This document shows positions 27,218 to 35,170 of a DNA stretch of 64,000 nucleotides, in pieces (within the stretch, counting starts at the first letter, position 1; the number at the start of each line of letters is the position of its first letter). The DNA comes from 62-47 sp044463945 (GTDB lineage: Bacteria; Pseudomonadota; Alphaproteobacteria; Rhizobiales; Xanthobacteraceae), in assembly GCA_044463945.1 (NCBI GenBank), contig JBIQLW010000021.1:1-64000 (forward strand). Reading direction: 5' to 3'. The translations under genes were made by a program, and so were the position numbers. The notes under the pieces are model-generated. The model saw only the letters and a program-made list of their open reading frames with translations, was not told the origin of the DNA and searched no databases.

Positions 27218-27683
27218 GCGGCATGGCCTGCTGCGGATAGCCGATGCGCTTGGCCATGGTTTCCATGTGCCCGCGCAGTTCGGCGTTGGGAAAGGGGACG
27301 TGACCGAACGTGATCGTTGCGTTGCATTTCGCCTTGCCGTCGACGTTCACCCTGGCCTGGGTGATGGCGAAGCCGGAGCCCTCGTGCACCACGCTCGCCT
27401 CGATCTTCAACAACTCGCCGGGCGTCACGAAGACCCGCATCTTGGCTTCCTTGACCGCGCCGAGAAACGGCATCCGCTCGAACTTCATCAGAGCGATCAA
27501 CAGCCACCCGGAAGTCTGGGCCATCGCCTCGATCAACAACACGCCGGGCATCAGCGGATAGCCGGGAAAATGCCCCTCGAAGATCGTTGAGTGCTGCGGC
27601 ACCTGCGCCTCGACCACAATTGTTTTCGCATCGACATCGAGGTCGATGATGCGGTCGATCAAATGAAAATAGGCGAGGTCCAT
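27210..27683 (-). CDS. fabZXL: 3-hydroxyacyl-ACP dehydratase (FabZ type)
   Basis: Hot-dog fold dehydratase of 157 residues acting in the elongation cycle on AcpXL. The active-site His38 lies in GHFPGYPLMPGVLLIEAMAQ, with Glu52 as second catalytic residue. FLGAVKEAKMRVFVTPGE is the usual second block. It lies nine bases downstream of acpXL and overlaps the next ketosynthase gene by 8 bases, so it is part of one operon. It is separate from the housekeeping fabZ beside lpxD/lpxA, which is not in this window. Confidence 0.92.
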   Translation of the reverse strand: MDLAYFHLIDRIIDLDVDAKTIVVEAQVPQHSTIFEGHFPGYPLMPGVLLIEAMAQTSGWLLIALMKFERMPFLGAVKEAKMRVFVTPGELLKIEASVVHEGSGFAITQARVNVDGKAKCNATITFGHVPFPNAELRGHMETMAKRIGYPQQAMPHD

Positions 27684-27692
27684 GGGCGGCGG

Positions 27693-27974
27693 TTACGCCC
27701 CCTTGGCGGCGACGAGTTCGTCGATTCGCGCGCTCAGGTTCTTCAGCACGAAATACTGTTCGGTGGTCGCCTTGCCGTCGTTGACCTCCTGCGTCCACTT
27801 TTCCAGCGGGAGCTTGATACCGAAGGCTTTGTCGATGGCGAAGGCGATGTCGAGGAAGTCGAGGCTGTCGATTCCCAGATCATCGATGGCGTGGCTTTCG
27901 GGCGTGATGGTATCGCGCGGGATGTCGCAGGTTTCCGCAATGATGGTGGCAACCTGATCGAATGTGGAAGACAT
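27693..27974 (-). CDS. acpXL: specialised acyl carrier protein AcpXL
   Basis: Carrier protein dedicated to the very-long-chain hydroxy fatty acid of lipid A in Rhizobiales. The 93-residue protein matches the AcpXL type closely: MSSTFD start, DLGIDSLDFLDIAFAIDKAFGIKLP with phosphopantetheine Ser37, then EKWTQEVNDG and the C-terminal ARIDELVAAKGA. Two adjacent ATGs exist (27977, 27974); the second gives the family start. It is the first gene of the cluster, so the 180-base region upstream should hold the operon promoter. Confidence 0.96.
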   Translation of the reverse strand: MSSTFDQVATIIAETCDIPRDTITPESHAIDDLGIDSLDFLDIAFAIDKAFGIKLPLEKWTQEVNDGKATTEQYFVLKNLSARIDELVAAKGA

Positions 27975-28154
27975 CATTAAACCTTTGATAGATTGAAGGT
28001 AAATTCGCGAAAGGACAGCGCGGGGGGCCGCCCGCCCCGACCGGGCCCACCGTCTTGCGGAGTTGATTGCCCGTATATCGGACCCCCGCCCGGAGTTCAA
28101 TGGCGGCGGGCACCGGGTTCCCACACGGCACATCGGCGGCGCGGCGGCTTGGGG

Positions 28155-28505
28155 TCACGCCGGGCCGCCGCTTGAGACGATGACCGGCGCACAGTTGAGG
28201 CGGCCGGTCAGGACGCAATCCTGGGTCTCCCGCAGGTCGGCGATACTCAGCGCCAGCCATATCCCCGCCGCGGTGAGGGCGGCGGTGAAGACGAAAGCGG
28301 CGAGGTTGATCAGCATCCGGTGGCGGTAGTCGTCGCCGTCGTTGGCGCCGGCGGCGCGGGGCCCGGTCCAGGTGCGCTCGGTGACGTCCGGATTCGGGCG
28401 TGCACTCGCATCGCCCGGCCGCCATGACGGCCCGGCGCGCCGACGTGGCGTGAATTTCACCACGGATGCGCTGTTGTCGGTTTTGATCGGCGGTTGGATC
28501 GTCAT
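28155..28505 (-). CDS. small single-span membrane protein, function unknown
   Basis: No family recognised. The 116-residue product has a polar, Arg/Pro-rich N-terminal half (about 1-62) and one clear membrane helix (LINLAAFVFTAALTAAGIWLAL, about 65-86). A short C-terminal part with two Cys follows (DCVLTGRLNC). The positive-inside rule suggests a cytoplasmic N-terminus. It lies upstream of and in the same direction as acpXL with a 180-base gap. The hydrophobic segment and codon pattern support coding; a role near the lipid A cluster is only positional. Confidence 0.65.
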   Translation of the reverse strand: MTIQPPIKTDNSASVVKFTPRRRAGPSWRPGDASARPNPDVTERTWTGPRAAGANDGDDYRHRMLINLAAFVFTAALTAAGIWLALSIADLRETQDCVLTGRLNCAPVIVSSGGPA

Positions 28506-28595
28506 GCCGCCCCTGTCAGCCGGTGAGCTTTCAACGCTGTGAGTCCGAAACCGTTCCTGTTCCGAGCGCCCAGCTGTTTTGGCAGGAATAGACTC

Positions 28596-29177
28596 CTACG
28601 TCTTCGGCAGCCGCCCCATCAGATAGAATTCATCGTTAGGCCGCATGTTGGTGACGTTGGCCATCCGGTTCGACAGCCCGAAGAACGCCGATATCGCGGC
28701 GATATCCCAGATGTCGTCGTTGCTGAAGCCGTGACGGCCGAGTTCGGTGAAGTCGTGCTCGGACACCTTATAGGCTTCGGCGCTGACCTTCATGGCGAAA
28801 TCGAGCATCGCCTTCTGGCGCGGCGTGATGTCGGCCTTGCGGTAGTTGGTGGCGATTTGGTCGGCGATCAGCGGGTTCTTGGCGCGGATGCGCAGGATCG
28901 CGCCATGGGCGACGACGCAGTACTGGCACTGATTGGCGCTGCTGGTGGCGACCACGATCATCTCGCGCTCGGCCTTGGTGAGGCCGCTGTCCTTCTCCAT
29001 CAGCGCGTCGTGAAAGGCGAAGAAGGCGCGAAACTCGTCGGGACGATAGGCGAGGCTGAGAAACACGTTGGGCACGAAGCCGGATTTCTCCTGCACCGCC
29101 TCGATGCGGGTGCGGATATCGTCCGGCAATTGCTTCAGCGGAGGGGTCGGAAAGCGGCTGTTGGTCGATTGCGTCAT
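28596..29177 (-). CDS. peroxidase-related protein (AhpD / carboxymuconolactone decarboxylase fold)
   Basis: AhpD-like protein of 193 residues, of the group often called uncharacterised peroxidase-related enzyme. The redox motif is NQCQYCVVAHG, with the C-x2-C pair and the following His. The flanking EREMIVVATSSA and the C-terminal WDIAAISAFFGLSNRMAN match the subfamily. Likely role: reduction of organic hydroperoxides with a cytoplasmic disulfide partner. Starts at 29237, 29192 and 29177 are possible; 29177 (MTQSTNSRFPTPPL) fits best. It is a single gene. Confidence 0.88.
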   Translation of the reverse strand: MTQSTNSRFPTPPLKQLPDDIRTRIEAVQEKSGFVPNVFLSLAYRPDEFRAFFAFHDALMEKDSGLTKAEREMIVVATSSANQCQYCVVAHGAILRIRAKNPLIADQIATNYRKADITPRQKAMLDFAMKVSAEAYKVSEHDFTELGRHGFSNDDIWDIAAISAFFGLSNRMANVTNMRPNDEFYLMGRLPKT

Positions 29178-29294
29178 CACAGGGTCCCGCATGAAAGGGT
29201 GGGTCCCTTGATCATAATCGACCGCCACCCAAACCAAAAGCGCCTCGCGCCGCCGCCCGGGATGGTTCGCGGCGCGGGCGCGAGCGGAGGGCGC

Positions 29295-31073
29295 TCACCG
29301 CAGCGGTTTTTTCAGGAGCGAGAAGCGGTCGGGATCGAGGCCGAGCGAGGGCTGCAACAGCGGCGCGTCAAGCGTGCGGGGCGTCGGCCGCGCGGCGGCA
29401 TGGCCATCGCTCGGCGCGTCGCGGTGCGAGGTGGCGCCGCGCCAGCGCTCGACCACGGCGGCGACGAAGTGGCTGTCGCTGTCGCTTTCCGTCGCGGGTG
29501 TGCTTGAAATCGTGGATTCGCTGCGCGGCAGTTGGTGGGCGGGCACGTCCTTGAAGCGCAGGCGCGTCGGCAGCGCCACGCCTTCGCCGAAGGCCAGCAC
29601 CTCCCGGGTGCCGAGCGAGGGCACGAACGACAACAGGTTTGCGGCCGCGTCCGAGACAGCTGAGCGCAACAGCGACTGGTCGCGGTCGTTGGCGAGCCGC
29701 ATTGTGAACAGGGTGCTGCACTGGGAGATGATGGTGGCGTCGAGTTCGGCCGGGCGTTGGGTGACGAGCCCGAGATAGACGCCGTATTTGCGGCCCTCCT
29801 TGGCGATCCGCGAGATCGCCTTGCGGGTCGGGCCGAAGCCGATGGTGCGGTCCGCCGAGGCGTAGCGATGGGCTTCCTCGCAGACGAACAACAGCGGCGA
29901 GATGCCGTCGCTCCATAGGCCGAAGTCGAACGCCATGCGGCACAGGACCGATACCACCGAATCGACGACCTCGGCCGGGAAGCCGGCCAGTTGCATGATA
30001 GTCATCGGCTGGCCGTTGGCCGGCAACCGGAACAGATGGCTGACCACTTCCGCCATGGTGTCGCCGCCGACATTGGCGTTGTCGAACATGAAGGCGTAGC
30101 GCGGATCGTTGCGGACGGTCTCGATGCGCGAGATCAGCTTGTGATAGGTGATGCGCGAGGATCGGTTTTCCAGCTTTCCCATTCGCTCGTCGATCAGATT
30201 GATGAGATCGACCAGCCGGTAGGGCACCGGCGTGTCGGCGGTGTAGACGTTGGTCTTGCTGTCGACGCGCTTCAGCCCGAGCCGGTCGGCGTTGCCGTAC
30301 TGGGTGTAGATGCCCTTGGCGCGCGGAATGACCTCGGTGAGGATGTCGAGTTCGTCCGGCGCGCCGGGACGGCCGCCGAACAGCACATCGACGATTTCCT
30401 CGAAGTTGAACAGCCAGAACGGCAGTTTCAGGTTTCGCGGGTTGAGCACCTGCGCGCGTTCGCCGAAGCAACGGCCGTATTCGTTGTGGACGTCGAGAAG
30501 AAAGACCCGCAGGCTGGGGCGCGCCTTGAGGATCTCGTTGAGCAGCAGCGAGACGCCGCTCGATTTGCCGACGCCGGTCGAGCCGAGCAGCGCGAAATGC
30601 TTGTTCAGCATTTCCTCGACATCGACATAGGCGGCAATCGAGGTGTCCTGCTGTAGGGTTCCGATGTTGATCTGGTCGGCGCCCTTCGGCTTGTAGATGG
30701 TGCGCAGTTCCTGACTGGAGATCAGGCTCACGGCATCGTCGATCGCCGGATAGCTGGTGACCCCGCGCTGGAAGCGCTGATGTTCCGCGTCGCCAAGAAT
30801 CTCGCCCAGGAGATCGACCGAGGCGCAAGCGAAGTAGCGGTCGGAATCCGGCAGGTGCTCGCTGGTGACCTCGGTGATGATGGCGACGATGGTGGTGGCG
30901 GCGCAGCGGATGCTGACGAAGCGGCCGACGGTGGCCCGCATCTCGGCCGGCGAAACCCCGGGCAGGGCATAGAGGCCGGCGCGGGCCTGCGAGCCGCGAA
31001 CCGAAATGATCTGCCCGAACGAGGGTTTCGGGGGCAAAGCCGGCATATCACAATCGGGGTGGCGCTGGGTCAT
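29295..31073 (-). CDS. HerA-like ATPase (DUF87 domain)
   Basis: Hexameric translocase-type ATPase of 592 residues. An N-terminal HAS-barrel-like domain (about 15-110) precedes the P-loop GSTGVGKSSG (about residue 165). The core then shows the Walker B strand RVFLLDVHNEYG, FVCEEAHRY with acidic residues, and the sensor region VTQRPAELDATIISQC. Such proteins drive DNA end processing or DNA/protein translocation. The partner nuclease NurA of archaeal HerA is not encoded nearby. The C-terminal 60 residues are low in complexity. It is a single gene, divergent from tRNA-Gln. Confidence 0.85.
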   Translation of the reverse strand: MTQRHPDCDMPALPPKPSFGQIISVRGSQARAGLYALPGVSPAEMRATVGRFVSIRCAATTIVAIITEVTSEHLPDSDRYFACASVDLLGEILGDAEHQRFQRGVTSYPAIDDAVSLISSQELRTIYKPKGADQINIGTLQQDTSIAAYVDVEEMLNKHFALLGSTGVGKSSGVSLLLNEILKARPSLRVFLLDVHNEYGRCFGERAQVLNPRNLKLPFWLFNFEEIVDVLFGGRPGAPDELDILTEVIPRAKGIYTQYGNADRLGLKRVDSKTNVYTADTPVPYRLVDLINLIDERMGKLENRSSRITYHKLISRIETVRNDPRYAFMFDNANVGGDTMAEVVSHLFRLPANGQPMTIMQLAGFPAEVVDSVVSVLCRMAFDFGLWSDGISPLLFVCEEAHRYASADRTIGFGPTRKAISRIAKEGRKYGVYLGLVTQRPAELDATIISQCSTLFTMRLANDRDQSLLRSAVSDAAANLLSFVPSLGTREVLAFGEGVALPTRLRFKDVPAHQLPRSESTISSTPATESDSDSHFVAAVVERWRGATSHRDAPSDGHAAARPTPRTLDAPLLQPSLGLDPDRFSLLKKPLR

Positions 31074-31160
31074 CCCGCCACTATGGGACGGGTTGTTTCA
31101 GAAAGCGTTACCACCCGGCCCGTGTGCCCTGGGCGGCGGGCGGGATTCAGAAGGCGGCGG

Positions 31161-31188
31161 TTGACAATACGGGACGCACACTTAAAAG
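31161..31188 (+). promoter_or_regulatory. promoter candidate for tRNA-Gln
   Basis: A consensus -35 TTGACA at 31161-31166 is followed after 16 bases by TAAAAG (31183-31188) as a weaker -10. It points toward the tRNA gene that starts 69 bases downstream. No other plus-strand gene lies in between, so the assignment is reasonable though unproven. Confidence 0.45.
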
Positions 31189-31256
31189 AACGGCACCGGG
31201 AATGAGGTTGCCGCGGGCTCCGCAAGGTGAGCCTTGGTGTACTGGCAACCCTCTCT

Positions 31257-31330
31257 TGGGGAATGGTGTAACGGTAGCACAACAGACTCTGACTCTGTTT
31301 GTCTTGGTTCGAATCCAGGTTCCCCAGCCA
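31257..31330 (+). tRNA. tRNA-Gln (anticodon CTG)
   Basis: A complete 74-base cloverleaf including the encoded CCA. The acceptor TGGGGAA (31257-31263) pairs fully with TTCCCCA (31320-31326), followed by discriminator G and CCA. The anticodon arm ACAGA-CTCTGAC-TCTGT gives a seven-base loop with CTG at positions 34-36, reading CAG codons. The T-loop GTTCGAATC is standard. It lies between the HerA-like gene and the sugar island. No integrase or repeated 3' end is nearby, so nothing suggests use as an attachment site. Confidence 0.97.
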
Positions 31331-31345
31331 CCTTCAGAAACCTTG

Positions 31346-31372
31346 ATATCTTCCTGATATTAAAGTATTTTT
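31346..31372 (+). terminator. weak hairpin with T-run after tRNA-Gln
   Basis: A 5-bp stem ATATC / GATAT around TTCCT, followed after seven bases by five T. It is AT-rich in a GC-rich genome and lies 16 bases past the tRNA end. The stem is short, so this is only a candidate terminator. Confidence 0.3.
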
Positions 31373-31464
31373 GACAACTGCGGGCTTGGTGCAGCAACCT
31401 TTGCGACACCGGCGAACGGCGCGGGGCAGTTCGCGCCAGGGTCGGGAGCCGGCCCGGGGCGCCG

Positions 31465-32211
31465 TCAATAAGTGGCGCGGCCGCCGGAAATGTCGAACAC
31501 CGCGCCGGTTGAGAACGAGCAATCCTTGGACGCAAGCCACGCCACCATCGCCGCCAGTTCCTCGACCAGAACGAAGCGGCCCTTCGGGATCTTCGACAGC
31601 ATGAAATCGATGTGCGTTTGCGTCATCTGGTCGAAGATCGCGGTTTTGGCCGCCGCCGGCGTCACCGCGTTGACCGCGATCTCGTAGCCGGCCAGTTCCT
31701 TGCCGAGCGACTTGGTGAGCGCGATCAGGCCGGCTTTCGAGGCCGAATAGTGCGCTGCATTGGGATTGCCTTCCTTGCCGGCGATGGAGGCGATGTTGAC
31801 GATGCGCCCGTAATTTTGGGCGATCATCGACGGCACGATGGCCTTGCAGCAGATGAAGGGGCCGTCGAGGTTGATGCGCAGCACCTTGCGCCACTCGTCG
31901 AAGTCCGTCTCCCACACCGTCTTGTTGACGCCGGCGATACCGGCATTGTTGACAAGGATGTCGATGTGTCCGAGCGCGGCCAGCGTCGCGTCGCGCGCCT
32001 TTTCGACGGCGGCCAAATCTGAAACATCGACCTGAATCGCGGTGACCGCCGTGCCGATGTCGCGCGCGGTCTTCTCAGCCAGCGCGATGTCGTGGTCCCA
32101 GATCGCGACCTTGGCGCCGGACGATACGAAGCGTTCGGTGATGGCGCGACCAAAGCCCTGCGCACCGCCGGTGACCACCGCGCATCTGCCATTCAGATCG
32201 ATCTTGTTCAT
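31465..32211 (-). CDS. SDR family dehydrogenase, probable sugar/polyol dehydrogenase
   Basis: NAD(P)-dependent classical short-chain dehydrogenase of 248 residues. The cofactor motif TGGAQGFG lies at the N-terminus, with an Asp after the second strand (WDHD) that favours NAD. NNAG, the catalytic Ser in NIASIAGKEG and Y-x3-K (YSASK) are complete. The overall pattern resembles FabG-like sugar dehydrogenases. It follows the dehydratase and a second SDR on the same strand, separated by a palindromic repeat, so a role in oxidising the incoming sugar or an intermediate is inferred. Substrate unknown. Confidence 0.82.
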   Translation of the reverse strand: MNKIDLNGRCAVVTGGAQGFGRAITERFVSSGAKVAIWDHDIALAEKTARDIGTAVTAIQVDVSDLAAVEKARDATLAALGHIDILVNNAGIAGVNKTVWETDFDEWRKVLRINLDGPFICCKAIVPSMIAQNYGRIVNIASIAGKEGNPNAAHYSASKAGLIALTKSLGKELAGYEIAVNAVTPAAAKTAIFDQMTQTHIDFMLSKIPKGRFVLVEELAAMVAWLASKDCSFSTGAVFDISGGRATY

Positions 32212-32249
32212 CGTTCAATTTCCTTGAAGGTGAGTGGTGAAGGCACCCT

Positions 32250-32371
32250 GTCCCGGACGCGGCGCAGCGCCTCTTGCGCTGCTCCGCAGAGCCGGGACCG
32301 TCGCTAACGCTGTGTTCCGTTACGGCCCCGGCTCAGCGTCGCAATACTTTGTATTGCGCCGCGTCCGGGGC
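32250..32371. repeat. paired palindromic element (BIME-like) between two SDR genes
   Basis: Two palindromic units face each other. Unit 1 (32250-32298) runs from GTCCCGG to CCGGGAC with an inner TTGCGCTGC/GCGGCGCAGCGC region. Unit 2 (32325-32371) runs from GCCCCGG to CCGGGGC with an inner CAATACTTTGTATTG hairpin. The GTCCCGGACGCGG...CCGGGACC pattern is typical of bradyrhizobial dispersed palindromes. It interrupts the catabolic operon and could stabilise the upstream part of the message. Confidence 0.7.
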
Positions 32372-32391
32372 AAGAAAGACAGAGTCTCCGC

Positions 32392-33126
32392 CTAAAGCGT
32401 CCAGCCGCCATCGATGATGTGGGCGACGCCGGTGGTGAAGGCGCTCTCGTCGCTCGCGAGATAGACCGCGAGCGCGGCGATTTCCTCGGCGGTGCCGAGC
32501 CGCCCCATCGGCTGGCGGCTGACGAACATCTCGCGGCCGCCGGGGCCGAGCGCCGCGGCACGGCCGAGCATCGACGGCGTCTCGATGGTGCCGGGACAGA
32601 TGCAGTTGCAGCGGATGCCTTTAGTGATGAAGTCGGCGGCGACGGCGCGGGTGAGGCCGGCCACAGCCGCCTTGGTGGCGCCGTAGACATAGCGGTTCGG
32701 CGCCGCCTTGAAGACGCCGGCGGCGGAGGCGATGTTAATGATCGAGCCTTTGCCGGCCGCCAGCATTCCCGGCAGGAAGGCGCGCAGCGTGCGATGCATC
32801 GATTTGACGTTGAGGTCGAACGAGAAATCCCAGTCGGCCTCGCTGCATTCCAGCACCGTGCCGTGATGGACGAAGCCGGCCGCGTTGAGCAGCACATCGA
32901 CGGTGCCGACGCGCTTGGCCAACGCCTCGACCGCCGCGCTGTCGCGCACGTCGAGGCGGGCGGTCTCGGTGACGCCGTTCTTGGACAAGTCCGCGAGTTG
33001 CTTGTCGTCGATGTCGGTGGCGATCACGGTTGCGCCTTCGCGGGCGAAAGCGATGGCGCTGGCGCGGCCGATGCCGGCCGCCGCGGCGGTGACGAAGGCG
33101 CGCTTGCCTGTCAATCGGCCGGACAT
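32392..33126 (-). CDS. SDR dehydrogenase, 2-keto-3-deoxy-L-fuconate dehydrogenase-like
   Basis: Classical SDR of 244 residues, strikingly like the DHRS6 / 2-keto-3-deoxy-L-fuconate 4-dehydrogenase subgroup. Shared blocks are the GRLTGKRAFVTAAAAGIGRA start, FAREGATVIATDI, AGFVHHGTVLECSEADWDFS, FITKGIRCNCICPGTIETPS and YLASDESAFTTG ending in IDGGW-L. Catalytic Ser (NIASAAG) and Y-x3-K (YGATK) are present. In the fucose pathway this enzyme oxidises C4 of a 2-keto-3-deoxy acid. Here it follows the dehydratase after 31 bases, so it may act on that enzyme's 2-keto-3-deoxy product. No diketo-acid hydrolase is encoded here. Confidence 0.88.
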   Translation of the reverse strand: MSGRLTGKRAFVTAAAAGIGRASAIAFAREGATVIATDIDDKQLADLSKNGVTETARLDVRDSAAVEALAKRVGTVDVLLNAAGFVHHGTVLECSEADWDFSFDLNVKSMHRTLRAFLPGMLAAGKGSIINIASAAGVFKAAPNRYVYGATKAAVAGLTRAVAADFITKGIRCNCICPGTIETPSMLGRAAALGPGGREMFVSRQPMGRLGTAEEIAALAVYLASDESAFTTGVAHIIDGGWTL

Positions 33127-33157
33127 GGTTGTCTCCTCAAGCTGTCGATGCGGGACG

Positions 33158-34981
33158 TCAATGATTGTCGCGGGCGACGCCGAAGCGGCCGACGATATCC
33201 TGATATCGCGTCGCGAACTCCATGCAGGCGCCGGTGGCGTGCTGCCCGACCGTCTGACGATACAGTTCCTGCCATGGCGTCTGGTTGGCCGGGTAGGGAA
33301 AGCCGCCGCTGGCGTCGAGTGCGGCGCGGCGTCGCGCCACCTCGTCGTCGGAGATCAGGATGTCGGCGCCGCCGGTATTGAGGTCGATGCGCACCTTGTC
33401 GCCGGTCCTGAGAATGGCGAGCCCGCCATCGGCAGCCGCTTCCGGCGTGGCGTTGAGGATCGAGGGTGAGCCCGAGGTGCCGGACTGGCGGCCGTCGCCG
33501 ATGCACGGCAGCGAGAGGATGCCGCGTTTGATCAGCGCCGCCGGCGGCTGCATGTTGACCACCTCGGCGCCGCCGGGATAGCCGATCGGGCCGACGCCGC
33601 GGATGAACAGGATGCAGTGCTCGTCGATGGCGAGCGCGGGATCGTCGATCCGCGCGTGATAATCCTCCGGTCCCTCGAACACGATGGCGCGGCCCTCGAA
33701 CGCATTGGGGTCTTTCGGGTTCGAAAGATAGCGGTCGCGAAATTCTCCGGAGATCACGCTGGTCTTCATGATCGCGGAATCGAACAGGTTGCCGCGCAGC
33801 ACGATGAAGCCGGCGTCCTTGACCAGCGGCTTGTCATAGCTCCAGATCACGTCGCCGTCGGGCTTTGGCGCGTCGCGGCAGTTGTCGCCCATGGTGCGGC
33901 CGTTGACGGTCATCGCGTCTTCGTGGATGCGTCTGTGCCGCATCAGTTCGCCGACCACGGCGGGCACGCCGCCGGCGCGGTGAAATTCCTCGCCGAGATA
34001 GAAGCCGGCCGGCTGCATGTTGACCAGCAGCGGCACGTCGTGGCCGCAGGCCTGCCAGTCGTCGATGGAGAGTTCGACGCCGATGTGCCGGGCCAGCGCG
34101 TTGATGTGGATCGGCGCGTTGGTCGATCCGCCGATCGCGGAGTTGACCACGATGCAGTTCTCGAACGCCTTGCGGGTCAGGATGTCCGAAGGCTTCAGGT
34201 CCTCCCACACCATTTCGACGATCCGCGTTCCGGTCTCGTAGGCGATCTGGCCGCGCTCCCGATAGGGCGCCGGGATCGCGGCGCAGCCCGGCAGCGACAT
34301 GCCGAGCGCCTCGGCAAGCGCGTTCATGGTCGAGGCGGTGCCCATGGTGTTGCAATGGCCGACCGAGGGTGCCGAGGATGCGACGATGCGCATGAACTCC
34401 TCGTAGTCGATCTCGCCGGCGGCAAGCCGCTCGCGCGATTTCCACACCACGGTGCCGGAGCCGCTGCGTTCGCCGTTGAACCAGCCGTTGAGCATCGGCC
34501 CGCCGGATAGCACGATCGCCGGCATGTTGACGGTCGCCGCCGCCATCAGGCACGCCGGCGTGGTCTTGTCGCAGCCGGTGGTCAGCACCACGCCGTCGAG
34601 CGGATAGCTGAACAGCACCTCGACCAGCCCGAGATAAGCAAGGTTGCGGTCCAGCGCCGCGGTGGGCCGCTTGCCGGTCTCCTGGATCGGATGCACCGGA
34701 AACTCCATCGCGATGCCGCCGGCCGCGCGGATGCCTTCGCGCACGCGCTCGGCCAGTTGGAGATGGTGCCGGTTGCACGGCGACAGGTCGTTGCCGGTCT
34801 GGGCGATGCCGATGATCGGCTTGCCCGATTGCAGTTCCTCGCGCGTCAGCCCGTAGTTGAGATAGCGCTCCAGATAGAGCGCGGTCATGCCCGGGTTGTG
34901 CGGGTTGTCGAACCATTCCGATGAGCGGAGCTTGCGACGGGGGCGGTTCGCGGGCGTGGTATGATTAGATGCCTTGGTCAA
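33158..34981 (-). CDS. xylD: sugar acid dehydratase, D-xylonate dehydratase type (IlvD/Edd family)
   Basis: Iron-sulfur dehydratase that turns an aldonic acid into its 2-keto-3-deoxy derivative. The 607-residue sequence follows the Caulobacter XylD pattern: RSSEWFDNP, MTALYLER, SGKPIIGIAQTG, PAPYRERGQ and the IGDGRQSGT block. Cluster-binding cysteines lie in DLSPCN (Cys69), TTGCDKTTP (about 137) and GHCNTMGTAST. The start is TTG 34981, set by GGAGGAAAGA directly upstream; the frame runs further 5' only through control DNA. A LacI-type operator lies 136 bases upstream. Specificity for xylonate rather than another aldonate is inferred. Confidence 0.88.
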   Translation of the reverse strand: MTKASNHTTPANRPRRKLRSSEWFDNPHNPGMTALYLERYLNYGLTREELQSGKPIIGIAQTGNDLSPCNRHHLQLAERVREGIRAAGGIAMEFPVHPIQETGKRPTAALDRNLAYLGLVEVLFSYPLDGVVLTTGCDKTTPACLMAAATVNMPAIVLSGGPMLNGWFNGERSGSGTVVWKSRERLAAGEIDYEEFMRIVASSAPSVGHCNTMGTASTMNALAEALGMSLPGCAAIPAPYRERGQIAYETGTRIVEMVWEDLKPSDILTRKAFENCIVVNSAIGGSTNAPIHINALARHIGVELSIDDWQACGHDVPLLVNMQPAGFYLGEEFHRAGGVPAVVGELMRHRRIHEDAMTVNGRTMGDNCRDAPKPDGDVIWSYDKPLVKDAGFIVLRGNLFDSAIMKTSVISGEFRDRYLSNPKDPNAFEGRAIVFEGPEDYHARIDDPALAIDEHCILFIRGVGPIGYPGGAEVVNMQPPAALIKRGILSLPCIGDGRQSGTSGSPSILNATPEAAADGGLAILRTGDKVRIDLNTGGADILISDDEVARRRAALDASGGFPYPANQTPWQELYRQTVGQHATGACMEFATRYQDIVGRFGVARDNH

Positions 34982-34991
34982 TCTTTCCTCC
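34982..34991 (-). promoter_or_regulatory. strong Shine-Dalgarno that sets the TTG start of xylD
   Basis: Reading on the minus strand, GGAGG followed by AAAGA leads directly into TTG at 34981-34979. No in-frame ATG with comparable support exists until the conserved GMTALYLER region, which lies inside the family alignment, so the TTG start is well supported. Confidence 0.75.
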
Positions 34992-35116
34992 CGCGCTGAA
35001 CGTTCCGCAGGGATGGTGGAGCCGCCCTGGCTGTTGTTACGATATCGGGCGCGCGCCGCGAGCGCGGCCGCCGACGTCCCATTGTTCCAGAGACAGACGC
35101 GCAAGTCACGTCAAAA

Positions 35117-35130
35117 AGACAGCGCTACCA
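35117..35130. promoter_or_regulatory. LacI-type operator A, upstream of xylD
   Basis: AGACAGCGCTACCA, sharing 13 of 14 bases with operator B at 36244-36257 (GACAGCGCTACCA in both, followed by C). The central AGCGCT is the symmetric core typical of LacI-family operators. From memory the Caulobacter xylose operator (TGTTAGCGCTACCA type) has the same right half. It lies 136 bases upstream of the xylD start, between it and the end of the LacI gene. Confidence 0.65.
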
Positions 35131-35170
35131 CCGATATGGCGAACCGTTTACGACGCGCGTCGGGGGGCCG

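Noticed and set aside
31257..31330. tRNA-Gln as an integration site for the sugar island
   Set aside because: No integrase gene, no repeated copy of the tRNA 3' end and no change of base composition were seen downstream.
34982..35104. N-terminal extension of the dehydratase to 35104
   Set aside because: The extension would translate the leader and its Shine-Dalgarno site; the homologous region begins after the TTG at 34981.
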